From Oscillospiraceae bacterium (GTDB taxonomy: Bacteria > Bacillota > Clostridia > Oscillospirales > Ruminococcaceae): 5,228 nucleotides of DNA. The notes under the pieces were generated by a model. That model saw only the letters and a program-made list of their open reading frames with translations, did no database searches and had not been told where the DNA came from. Position 1 is the first letter of the stretch, and each line of letters begins with the position of its first letter. Below are positions 1 through 5,228 of the stretch, one piece after another. The stretch spans positions 1 to 5,228 of the forward strand of contig JAFQBO010000066.1 of NCBI GenBank assembly GCA_017416665.1, read 5' to 3'. The translations under genes were made by a program, and so were the position numbers.

Positions 1-23
1 AAAGTTAAGAATAAAAATGATGG

Positions 24-59
24 TAAATAAAAATTTATCTTACGATAAACCATCGTGCA
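24..59 (+). repeat. Dispersed 36-bp repeat, copy 1
   Basis: This stretch matches the reverse complement of 3103-3138 at 34 of 36 positions. Its first 22 bases also match 3597-3618 in the same orientation, with one difference. It contains a small hairpin, ACGAT / ATCGT, with a 5-base loop. The copy at 3597-3618 forms the outer end of a longer inverted-end unit, so this copy may be the end of a similar unit whose remainder lies left of the window. It lies downstream of the MBOAT gene. No protein-coding potential was seen around it. Confidence 0.85.
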
Positions 60-107
60 GTATGATATGAATTATATTTAACCATGCCCGATATTAAAAG
101 TTTTTTG

Positions 108-196
108 GTTCTTTTTTGAATACAAATCTTTTTTAATTTGCTTTAGCAAATTATAGCGAAGCGTTAAAGATTGGATACCTTTAGGTAAAAAAGAAC
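108..196. repeat. 89-nt nested (branched) palindrome downstream of the MBOAT gene
   Basis: An outer 10-bp perfect stem (GTTCTTTTTT at 108-117 with AAAAAAGAAC at 187-196) encloses further stems. A 7-bp stem (125-131 with 166-172) contains a hairpin AATTTGC-TTTA-GCAAATT (135-152) and a small AGCG/CGTT hairpin (155-165). A separate TACCT-TT-AGGTA hairpin spans 176-187 and shares its last base with the outer stem. The fold is thus branched. It lies 55 bases past the MBOAT stop codon, so it would sit in the 3' end of that mRNA. Neither strand shows a U-run directly after the outer stem, so it is not a textbook intrinsic terminator. It does not read as a tRNA. It could act as an mRNA-end structure or be a REP-like repeat. 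Confidence 0.6.
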
Positions 197-250
197 AGAA
201 AAGAAATAATAATTTACGCTTATTGCCTGCATTTATTTTACAGATACTCC

Positions 251-1639
251 TCAGAAACGGAAATACAGAAATGGACTGAATGAACTGTCAACAATAAACG
301 CTGTACTGGCAATCAGAAGGACTGCCACAAAAACAGGCTCTGCCACATTGGATATACTGTGATTTGAAATCTTTACAGCAATTTTCTTTATAACAGGAGT
401 TGAACCTACAACCGCCGTTATCAAAAGAATACCATAGCTTTTCAGATAATAGAAAAAGCTGTCCGAGACAAACGGAATATCTACTGCTCCGAACATGGCA
501 GATATATTTTCAGATATTTCAGCCATACTTTCTGCGTTAAAAATCACAAATCCGATTACCACAATAAAAAGCAGGTATATTCTGCTGAGTATCACAGATT
601 TTTCAAGTTTTTTATAAAGCCACATTTTTTCAATTATAAGAAGTACGGCAAAATAAAGTCCCCATAAAAGAAAATTCCACTCTGCTCCGTGCCAGAATCC
701 CGTTGCAAGCCACACAACCAGAATATTTCTTATACGTTTTAAAGCGGTTGTCCGACTTCCTCCAAGCGGAATGTACAGATAATCCTTGAACCATGTCCCA
801 AGTGAACGATGCCAGCGTCTCCAGAACTCAGTTACAGAACGTGAGATATACGGGTAGTCGAAATTTTCTGGAAAATCAAAGCCGAAGATTTTACCAAGTC
901 CCACAGCCATATCCGAATAACCCGAAAAGTCGTAATAAATCTGAAGCGTAAACGATATGGCATAAAGCCAGTAAAAAGCAAGCGACATGTCATCGGAGCT
1001 TTTAAAAGCCTCACACAGCACGCCGAACGAATCTGCGACTATAACCTTTTTGGCAAGTCCGACAGCAAAACGTCTTACGCCGTCAGATGCCTTCTGCAGT
1101 GAATGCGTACGTGAAACGAGAGCTTTGTTAATGTCCGAATAACGCACTATAGGCCCTGCAACAAGCTGTGGAAACATTACAACATATGCTCCGAAATTTA
1201 TTATATTTTTCTGTGCCGGCACATCTCCTCTGTAAACATCAACTACATAGCTTAGTATCTGAAAAGTGTAAAAGCTTATCCCTACGGGCAGAGCTATTTT
1301 CAGAACAGCTGTATCCGTACCGAAAAGGCGGTTGAAATTTTCTGCAAAAAAGCCTGCATACTTGAAATATCCAAGCATTGACAGATTTGCCGTCACACTG
1401 AAAACTAGCGTAACCTTTGCCGTTATTCCCGAAATATTCCTGCCGATAATCAGACCGCAGATATAGTTGAGCACAATGGCTAAAAGCATTAAAAAAACAT
1501 ATTTCGGTTCACCCCATGCATAAAAAACAAGTCCCGACAAAAGCAGAACACAGTTTTTAAGCCTTTTCGGTACAGCAAAATAAACCGCAACAACACATGG
1601 CAGAAAAACGTATATAAAAGCAATCCCCGAAAAAATCAT
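251..1639 (-). CDS. MBOAT family membrane O-acyltransferase (AlgI/PatI/DltB-like)
   Basis: This is a 462-residue polytopic membrane protein of full family length. It is expected to move an acyl group (usually acetyl) across or within the membrane onto an envelope polymer; the substrate cannot be told from sequence. It opens with the typical MIFSGIAFIYVFLPCVVAVY segment, followed by FYAWGEPKYV (39-48), the ALPVGISFYTFQILSYVVDVYRG region (116-138), FPQLVAGPIVRY (156-167), YYDFSGYSDMAVGLG (235-249) and FWRRWHRSLGTWF (272-284). Next comes the GFWHGAEWNFLLWG motif (314-327). The two conserved histidines are H277 and H317; H317 is the expected catalytic one. The C-terminus SPFLYFRF is the usual ending. 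About eleven or twelve hydrophobic segments are visible. The start lies one base after the lipoprotein stop and has no clear Shine-Dalgarno sequence, so translation is probably coupled. The DHHW/AlgX/DltD-type partner common beside such genes is not present downstream. Confidence 0.95.
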   Translation of the reverse strand: MIFSGIAFIYVFLPCVVAVYFAVPKRLKNCVLLLSGLVFYAWGEPKYVFLMLLAIVLNYICGLIIGRNISGITAKVTLVFSVTANLSMLGYFKYAGFFAENFNRLFGTDTAVLKIALPVGISFYTFQILSYVVDVYRGDVPAQKNIINFGAYVVMFPQLVAGPIVRYSDINKALVSRTHSLQKASDGVRRFAVGLAKKVIVADSFGVLCEAFKSSDDMSLAFYWLYAISFTLQIYYDFSGYSDMAVGLGKIFGFDFPENFDYPYISRSVTEFWRRWHRSLGTWFKDYLYIPLGGSRTTALKRIRNILVVWLATGFWHGAEWNFLLWGLYFAVLLIIEKMWLYKKLEKSVILSRIYLLFIVVIGFVIFNAESMAEISENISAMFGAVDIPFVSDSFFYYLKSYGILLITAVVGSTPVIKKIAVKISNHSISNVAEPVFVAVLLIASTAFIVDSSFSPFLYFRF

Positions 1640-1640
1640 T

Positions 1641-2192
1641 TTACTGATTTGAAAGCGGCGCCATTACAAAGAAAACTCTGTTTCCGACTGCCTCGCAGAC
1701 AGTTTCTTCTGCTTCAACACATATCTGCCATCTCGGATCCGCACAGCTCTTTAAAGTTTCGGCAAATGTCTTTGCGGTATCTTCGTCTGAAAGTTCAAAA
1801 ACATATCCCACAAAAGCTATTGAACCCATTGCAGGTGCGAATGTTGCACCGCTTTCAAACCCTGTGATTTCCTGTGTAAAGCCCTGCAAAAAGCCTTCTT
1901 CAACAGGCATAAACATACTGCTGAAAAGGATCTGTTCATTTTTTGAAAGTTCCTCTGCAATCTGTTCAGTTGTAAGTGCAGGATCTGCTTCAATAATTGT
2001 TCTGAAATCGTCAAGCAGATACTGTGCAAATGTCAGTTCAGACTGTGACTGAGTTTCTGCCTCTGAGACAATTTCAGCAGTTGTCTGTGTTGTTTCTTCT
2101 GATGATGTCTTACTTTCTGTATCATCTCCTGAACAAGCTGTCAGTACTGACATAATTGAGAGTGATAGTATAACTGATAATATTTTTTTCAT
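1641..2192 (-). CDS. Small secreted lipoprotein, DUF4358-like
   Basis: This 183-residue protein has a lipoprotein signal peptide: KK at 2-3, a hydrophobic core, and lipobox L17-T-A-C20. C20 would be lipidated and the protein anchored on the outer face of the membrane. Residues 21-52 are a Ser/Thr/Glu-rich linker. A folded domain follows (about 53-183), with APAMGSIAFVGYVFEL (119-134), ADPRWQICVEAEETV (151-165) and GNRVFFVMAP (170-179). This pattern resembles DUF4358-type lipoproteins of Clostridia, which are often encoded beside MBOAT genes; the assignment is from memory of the family pattern. Biochemical function is unknown; a role in the same envelope modification is inferred from position. 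The start is supported by AAGGAG (2199-2204) six bases upstream. It lies 26 nt after the nuclease-like gene and one base before the MBOAT start. Confidence 0.85.
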   Translation of the reverse strand: MKKILSVILSLSIMSVLTACSGDDTESKTSSEETTQTTAEIVSEAETQSQSELTFAQYLLDDFRTIIEADPALTTEQIAEELSKNEQILFSSMFMPVEEGFLQGFTQEITGFESGATFAPAMGSIAFVGYVFELSDEDTAKTFAETLKSCADPRWQICVEAEETVCEAVGNRVFFVMAPLSNQ

Positions 2193-2218
2193 AATCTTCT
2201 CCTTTTAAAGCATCTTTA

Positions 2219-2965
2219 TTACAATTTACTGTATATATTTGATTTTTGTCTTTCAAGTTCAAGAATAAACTGCATTCTTTTTCCTATCTCACCATAATAT
2301 TTCATGTTTTTCTCACTGTATCTGCTCCATCTTGCATACCTTTTCAATATAACATCAACCATCTTCTGAGCCGACTGCATTTTTGAAAAATCTTCTGCTG
2401 CTCTGCGGTTTACAGTTTTTGTGAGTCTGCCTCTTATGATATTGTTTATAAGCTCATCTTCATACAGTTCACGAAATCTTGCTTCTTTAGCCTCAAATGA
2501 CGGAAGTCTGCTCCATGCAGTACCATTTACATCAAGTTCCCTGTATTTTACCCTGAGCATAGGTGCACCTATATTTTCAGCAATACCATCCTTGTAGCTG
2601 TCAAGTTTCTGCTGTTCAATATTGTCATGGTACATTTCGCCATCACACTCGATAACAGCAACAGGAACGTAGTTTAATTTTTCCTTGTATTCATACACAC
2701 TTTCAAATATAAAATCAAACTTCATCCATTTATGCTTATTTCTGTACTTATTCTCAAAAACCTCACTGTAACGTGCTTTCGGAATCTCGATATAATTGTC
2801 AAGCGGCTGCTGTGAGGAAAGAAGAATGTCCATGTTTTCATATAAACCATAGTCTTTCCATATTCTGTGCAGGATAACCGAAATAATTTTTTCCGCCTCA
2901 CTGTCGTAACGGCTTGAACGGACAGCAGGTGCTTTTCCATTATTGAATTCTCTGAAATTGTTCAT
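2219..2965 (-). CDS. PD-(D/E)XK nuclease-like protein (DUF2726/DUF559 type)
   Basis: This 248-residue soluble protein has no signal peptide or membrane segment. The central part reads like the restriction-endonuclease-like fold of DUF2726, DUF559 and Vsr relatives. It has a leading helix with SEAEKIISVILHRIW (22-36, candidate E24), KFDFIFE (82-88, D84), VAVIECDGEMYH (102-113, E106, D108, H113), a helix with D122 and D126, and GAPMLRVKYREL (133-144, R138). The E-x-D in place of E-x-K also occurs in the Vsr/DUF559 branch. A nucleic-acid-cleaving role is inferred from the family; substrate and partners are unknown. Residues about 160-248 are a charged helical tail. The start is well supported by AAGGAG (2972-2977), six bases before ATG, and by a promoter at 3017-3045. 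It is the first gene of the apparent three-gene transcript, though its link to envelope acylation is not obvious. Confidence 0.82.
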   Translation of the reverse strand: MNNFREFNNGKAPAVRSSRYDSEAEKIISVILHRIWKDYGLYENMDILLSSQQPLDNYIEIPKARYSEVFENKYRNKHKWMKFDFIFESVYEYKEKLNYVPVAVIECDGEMYHDNIEQQKLDSYKDGIAENIGAPMLRVKYRELDVNGTAWSRLPSFEAKEARFRELYEDELINNIIRGRLTKTVNRRAAEDFSKMQSAQKMVDVILKRYARWSRYSEKNMKYYGEIGKRMQFILELERQKSNIYSKL

Positions 2966-3016
2966 TGTATACTCCTTCTGTCAGATTTCTTAAGGCAACA
3001 TGGATATTACTTTTTT

Positions 3017-3045
3017 ATTATACCATAACAAACATTATTTATCAA
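3017..3045 (-). promoter_or_regulatory. Sigma-A promoter with extended -10 for the three-gene block
   Basis: Read on the minus strand this is TTGATA, 17 bases, then TATAAT. The -35 box matches consensus at five of six positions and the -10 box at all six, preceded by TGG (extended -10). Transcription would begin near 3010 and leave a leader of about 45 nt before the nuclease-like gene. No comparably good promoter was seen ahead of the lipoprotein or MBOAT genes, which supports a single transcript. Confidence 0.85.
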
Positions 3046-3102
3046 TAGTCGGTGTCCCACCAGAACATTTTCAGATTCAATTTAAGCGTTATTACAATTT
3101 AA

Positions 3103-3138
3103 TGCACGATGATTTATCGTAAGGTAAATTTTTATTTA
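3103..3138 (-). repeat. Dispersed 36-bp repeat, copy 2 (inverted relative to copy 1)
   Basis: This is the reverse complement of 24-59 with two mismatches. Bases 3117-3138 match the reverse complement of 3597-3618 exactly over 22 bases, and form the left outer end of the inverted-end unit. The extra 14 bases (3103-3116) are shared only with copy 1. Together, copies 1 and 2 face each other across the three-gene minus-strand block. Confidence 0.88.
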
Positions 3139-3154
3139 TCGTACAAAAGCAGTT

Positions 3155-3184
3155 GTTCATTTCTTGCTTGTGCAAGAAACGAAC
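3155..3184. repeat. Hairpin B, left arm of the inverted-end unit
   Basis: TTTCTTGC-TTGT-GCAAGAAA (3160-3179) is an 8-bp perfect stem with a 4-base loop. GTTC/GAAC (3155-3158 with 3181-3184) extends it across one mismatch. The inner 20 bases recur inverted at 3554-3573. No U-run follows on either strand. Confidence 0.8.
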
Positions 3185-3196
3185 CAAAGAACACAT

Positions 3197-3231
3197 AAAC
3201 TTTTTTCTTTTCTTCGAATAGAAAAAAGTTT
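3197..3231. repeat. Hairpin D, left arm of the inverted-end unit
   Basis: AAACTTTTTTC (3197-3207) pairs with GAAAAAAGTTT (3221-3231) in an 11-bp perfect stem with a 13-base loop. It holds the same position, just inside the CCAAAGAACAC block, as the 3511-3538 hairpin in the right arm. Confidence 0.75.
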
Positions 3232-3278
3232 AATCAAAAAAGAAAAAATCAAAAGTAAAACCGATACAAAACTTTCTA

Positions 3279-3409
3279 TGGCAGTTTTCTGATATGTACC
3301 GCCAAATTTGTGTCTTCGGCAAGAATCCTTTATGCGGAGACGAGATAAATTTCTATCAGTTTGAAAAAAACTATCTTCTTATTAAAACATGGGAACACTG
3401 TCTATTAAG
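3279..3409 (-). pseudogene. Possible relic of an OmpR/VanR-type response-regulator DNA-binding domain
   Basis: Minus-strand translation of this stretch gives fragments in the order expected for the C-terminal winged-helix domain. LNRQCSHVL (3383-3409) resembles the LTxxEFxLL helix. In another frame, NKKIVFFKLIEIYLVSA, a stop, then RILAEDTNLAVHIRKLP resembles the N-x-x-IVFSKEEIYxxVW segment and the DTNTVxVHIRxLR recognition helix. A stop falls where the family usually has tryptophan. A frame change and a short loss separate the two parts. There is no receiver domain and no start. The family pattern is recalled rather than searched, so this is a low-confidence relic call and could be coincidence. 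It lies inside the inverted-end unit. Confidence 0.3.
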
Positions 3410-3510
3410 TTTGCTCTCAATTATGATTTTACTTTCTTTCTGTTTTTCTTATGCTTTTCATGGGTGACATTTTGAGTTTATTAGAGATACGCAGTTAATT
3501 TTTCTTTGTT

Positions 3511-3538
3511 CAAACTTTCTTTTTATAAAGAAAGTTTG
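3511..3538. repeat. Hairpin D', right arm of the inverted-end unit
   Basis: CAAACTTTCTTT (3511-3522) and AAAGAAAGTTTG (3527-3538) form a 12-bp perfect stem with a TTAT loop. It mirrors the 3197-3231 hairpin in place and partly in sequence. GGTGTTCTTT follows on the plus strand, so it lacks a canonical terminator tail. Confidence 0.85.
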
Positions 3539-3549
3539 GGTGTTCTTTG

Positions 3550-3577
3550 GTACTTTCTTGCACAAGCAAGAAAGTAC
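3550..3577. repeat. Hairpin B', right arm of the inverted-end unit
   Basis: GTACTTTCTTGC (3550-3561) and GCAAGAAAGTAC (3566-3577) form a 12-bp perfect stem with an ACAA loop. The core 20 bases are an exact inverted copy of 3160-3179. The stem is longer than in the left arm, where two extra mismatches and a one-base insertion break it. Confidence 0.88.
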
Positions 3578-3596
3578 AGAAAAAATTTTATAACAA

Positions 3597-3618
3597 TAAA
3601 TAAAAATTTACCTTACGA
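3597..3618 (+). repeat. Dispersed repeat, copy 3 (22-base core)
   Basis: This is an exact reverse complement of 3117-3138 and is in the same orientation as 24-45, from which it differs at one base. It marks the right outer end of the inverted-end unit. The 14-base extension shared by copies 1 and 2 is absent here; a different small hairpin, GTAGT/ACTAC (3625-3640), follows instead. Confidence 0.85.
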
Positions 3619-3687
3619 CTCCAAGTAGTCACTCAACTACACATCGAAAATTCAATTTGTTTATTTATATAAAATATAATAATGATC

Positions 3688-3716
3688 TTGTAATTTTTCA
3701 GTATGGATGGTATAAT
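3688..3716 (+). promoter_or_regulatory. Sigma-A promoter with extended -10 for recJ
   Basis: TTGTAA (3688-3693), 17 bases, TATAAT (3711-3716), with TGG directly before the -10 box. The -35 box matches four of six consensus positions; the extended -10 probably compensates. Transcription would start near 3723, leaving a leader of about 32 nt before the recJ ATG. Confidence 0.82.
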
Positions 3717-3754
3717 ATTTATTAAAGTATGAAAAAAGAATAAACGAGGTATAT

Positions 3755-5228
3755 ATGAAGAAATGGATTATCAGAAAACCCGATAAGGGAATTGCGGAAA
3801 AAATAGAAAGAGAAACAGACTTATCATCACTTTGTGCAGAAGTTCTGGCAGGACGTGGGTTTGAATCGGCAAAAGACGCAGCCGAAAAGTTTTTCAACGA
3901 CAAACTCTCCGATCCGTTTCTTTTAAGAGATATGACAGAGGCTGTCGATGTCATAAACGAAGCACTTGAAAACGCTGATAAAATCTGTATTTACGGCGAC
4001 TACGACTGCGACGGCATTACAGCAACAGTTATGCTTTATTCCTACCTTGAATGCATGGGTGCAGATGTTTTTTACCGCCTGCCCGAACGCCATGAGGGAT
4101 ACGGACTTAATCCTGACGTTGTAAGGGAAATCGCCGAGCAGGGAACAAAACTTATAATTACCGTAGACAACGGTATTTCAGCACTTCCCGAAGCAGAGCT
4201 TATATATGAACTTGGAATGAAGCTTGTAGTTACCGACCATCATCAGCCGGGCGAAGAACTGCCGAAAGCAGAGGCGATAGTAAATCCACACAGAAAGGAC
4301 TGTCCGTCGATATTCAAGAATTTATGCGGTGCAGGAGTTGTACTCAAGCTGATCGCCGCTCTTGAAGACGGTGACTACCAGACAGCTGTAAATGAGTACT
4401 GTGAAATTGCCGCAATAGGAACAGTTGCTGATATTGTTGAACTCAGCGGCGAAAACAGATATATCGTATCACAGGGACTGCATCTTATGGAAAATACAGA
4501 AAGATGTGGTATAAAGGCACTTATACAAAAAAGCGGTGTGAAATTTCCTGTTACTTCAACAGCTGTTGCATTCGGGCTTGCACCGAGAATAAACGCCTCA
4601 GGCAGATTCGGTTCACCGACTCTTGCGGCACGTCTGCTCCTTACAGAAGATGAGGACGAGGCTGAAATGCTTGCCGCACAGCTTAACACTCTCAACGAAA
4701 ACCGTAAGAAAACTGAAAATGACATTATTGACAATATCGGTCTGACTATTAACAACAATCCAGAAATCACATGCAAAAGGGTAATGGTTTTAAGCGGAAA
4801 TGACTGGCATCACGGCGTTATAGGAATTGTTGCGGCACGAATTGCAGAACGCTTTGACAAGCCTTGCTTTATAATAACCATTGAAGGTGACGAAGCCCGT
4901 GGTTCAGCAAGATCATTCGGTGACTTTTCTGTCTACAAAGCTCTTGATTACTGTTCGGATGTTCTTATTAAATTTGGTGGTCATATGGGTGCAGGTGGTT
5001 TTTCACTCAAAACGTCCGACATACCTGAATTTGACAGACTTATTCAGGAATATGCAGACAAAAACTTCAGCACCATGCCTGTTCCTGAGCTTACAGCTGA
5101 AAAACTTCTGACACCATCAGAAATCACTGTTGAAAACCTTGATGATCTGAAAATTTTAGAGCCATACGGCGAAGGCAATCCACAGCCCGTTTTTGCACTT
5201 TCAGGTGCGGAAGTCATGCAGATTATAC
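3755..5228 (+). CDS. recJ: Single-stranded-DNA-specific 5'-3' exonuclease RecJ (3' end cut by window)
   Basis: The 491 visible codons run open to the window edge. RecJ degrades single-stranded DNA 5' to 3' in the cytoplasm, in RecF-type recombination and mismatch or base-excision repair. The DHH catalytic domain shows motif YGDYDCDG (80-87; D82, D84), VDNGIS (137-142; D138), TDHH (160-163; D161, H162, H163) and GTVAD (D226). PRINASGR (277-284) is the conserved linker motif. The DHHA1 domain shows NDWHHGVIGIVAAR (349-362), RGSARS (382-387) and GGHMGAGG (408-415). EPYGEGNPQP (469-478) leads into the OB-fold, most of which is missing. All metal-binding residues are present, so the protein should be active. 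The start ATG is supported by GAGG (3746-3749), five bases upstream, by the promoter at 3688-3716, and by the usual N-terminal KKWIIRKP. It is transcribed divergently from the three-gene block. Confidence 0.97.
   Translation, partial: MKKWIIRKPDKGIAEKIERETDLSSLCAEVLAGRGFESAKDAAEKFFNDKLSDPFLLRDMTEAVDVINEALENADKICIYGDYDCDGITATVMLYSYLECMGADVFYRLPERHEGYGLNPDVVREIAEQGTKLIITVDNGISALPEAELIYELGMKLVVTDHHQPGEELPKAEAIVNPHRKDCPSIFKNLCGAGVVLKLIAALEDGDYQTAVNEYCEIAAIGTVADIVELSGENRYIVSQGLHLMENTERCGIKALIQKSGVKFPVTSTAVAFGLAPRINASGRFGSPTLAARLLLTEDEDEAEMLAAQLNTLNENRKKTENDIIDNIGLTINNNPEITCKRVMVLSGNDWHHGVIGIVAARIAERFDKPCFIITIEGDEARGSARSFGDFSVYKALDYCSDVLIKFGGHMGAGGFSLKTSDIPEFDRLIQEYADKNFSTMPVPELTAEKLLTPSEITVENLDDLKILEPYGEGNPQPVFALSGAEVMQII

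Larger units (their letters stand above)
3117..3618. mobile_element. Inverted-end unit of about 500 bp (MITE-like or paired REP-like repeats)
   Basis: The two ends are imperfect inverted repeats of about 77 bases (3117-3194 against 3540-3618). They share three exact blocks: a 22-base outermost block, the 20-base hairpin TTTCTTGCTTGTGCAAGAAA, and CCAAAGAACAC. Each end continues inward into a further AAACTTT-type hairpin, giving about 115 mirrored bases per side. The middle has no convincing intact gene; a degenerate response-regulator-like stretch is listed separately. There is no transposase and no clear target-site duplication. It could be a non-autonomous element, or two inverted copies of a dispersed hairpin repeat enclosing relic DNA. 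With the two promoters it accounts for the 789-bp spacer between the divergent genes. Confidence 0.6.

Noticed and set aside
108..196. Branched palindrome as a tRNA gene
   Set aside because: The branched fold suggests it, but there is no TTC-type T-arm, no plausible anticodon arm and the stems are AT-rich with a 10-bp closing stem.
2205..2262. Separate promoter for the lipoprotein gene (TTGAAA, 17 bases, TACAGT on the minus strand)
   Set aside because: The -10 matches only four of six positions and the site overlaps the end of the upstream gene; the strong promoter at 3017-3045 explains expression better.
3051..3061. GGTG-TCC-CACC mini-hairpin near the minus-strand -35 box as an operator
   Set aside because: A 4-bp stem with a 3-base loop is too small to support an operator claim and has no second copy near the other promoter.
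3294..3467. 57-codon plus-strand reading frame (MYRQICVFGKN...) with a hydrophobic C-terminal part
   Set aside because: No ribosome site precedes the ATG, and it runs antisense to the response-regulator-like relic inside a repeat-bounded unit, so it is most likely a chance frame.
3389..3475. 28-codon plus-strand hydrophobic peptide frame (MGTLSIKFALNYDFT...)
   Set aside because: No ribosome site, no promoter close by, overlaps another unsupported frame; the T-rich DNA alone explains its hydrophobicity.
3550..3577. The 12-bp hairpin as an intrinsic terminator
   Set aside because: The stem is strong but neither strand has a U-run after it, and no gene ends next to it.
3075..3658. 9-base direct repeat ATTCAATTT at 3075-3083 and 3650-3658 as a target-site duplication of the inverted-end unit
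   Set aside because: The repeats lie 33 and 31 bases outside the matching ends, and the intervening bases do not mirror each other. A 9-mer match in AT-rich DNA is weak evidence.
4375..4776. 133-codon minus-strand reading frame inside recJ
   Set aside because: It is antisense to the highly conserved DHH/linker region of recJ and has no family features of its own.

Overview
The window looks like chromosomal DNA of a low-GC Gram-positive anaerobe of the class Clostridia, perhaps a Ruminococcus-type gut organism. The grounds are the AT-rich spacers, AAGGAG-type ribosome sites, a lipobox lipoprotein next to an MBOAT acyltransferase, and a RecJ of Firmicutes type. The genus is an impression from style and cannot be proved from the sequence.

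Layout. Bases 1-250 hold no gene: there is one copy of a dispersed 36-bp repeat (24-59) and an 89-nt nested palindrome (108-196). Bases 251-2965 hold three minus-strand genes, read from right to left: a PD-(D/E)XK nuclease-like protein of DUF2726/DUF559 type (2219-2965), a small DUF4358-like lipoprotein (1641-2192) and an MBOAT O-acyltransferase (251-1639). Gaps of 26 nt and 1 nt and one strong promoter (3017-3045, minus) suggest a single transcript. Bases 2966-3754 are a 789-bp spacer between divergent genes. It holds both outward promoters and, between them, a roughly 500-bp unit with inverted ends (3117-3618). That unit carries mirrored hairpins and what may be a decayed response-regulator fragment. 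From 3755 to the end runs recJ on the plus strand, cut by the window edge after 491 codons.

How the genes work together. The MBOAT protein and the lipoprotein probably belong to one cell-envelope O-acylation function. The usual extracytoplasmic partner of such MBOAT proteins (a DHHW/AlgX/DltD-like protein) is not visible on either side. The nuclease-like gene shares the transcript but has no obvious link to acylation. RecJ is housekeeping DNA repair with its own promoter.

No complete undescribed system is evident. The most unusual content is the non-coding repeat architecture: the inverted-end unit, the matching inverted repeat on the far side of the three-gene block, and the branched palindrome after the MBOAT gene.
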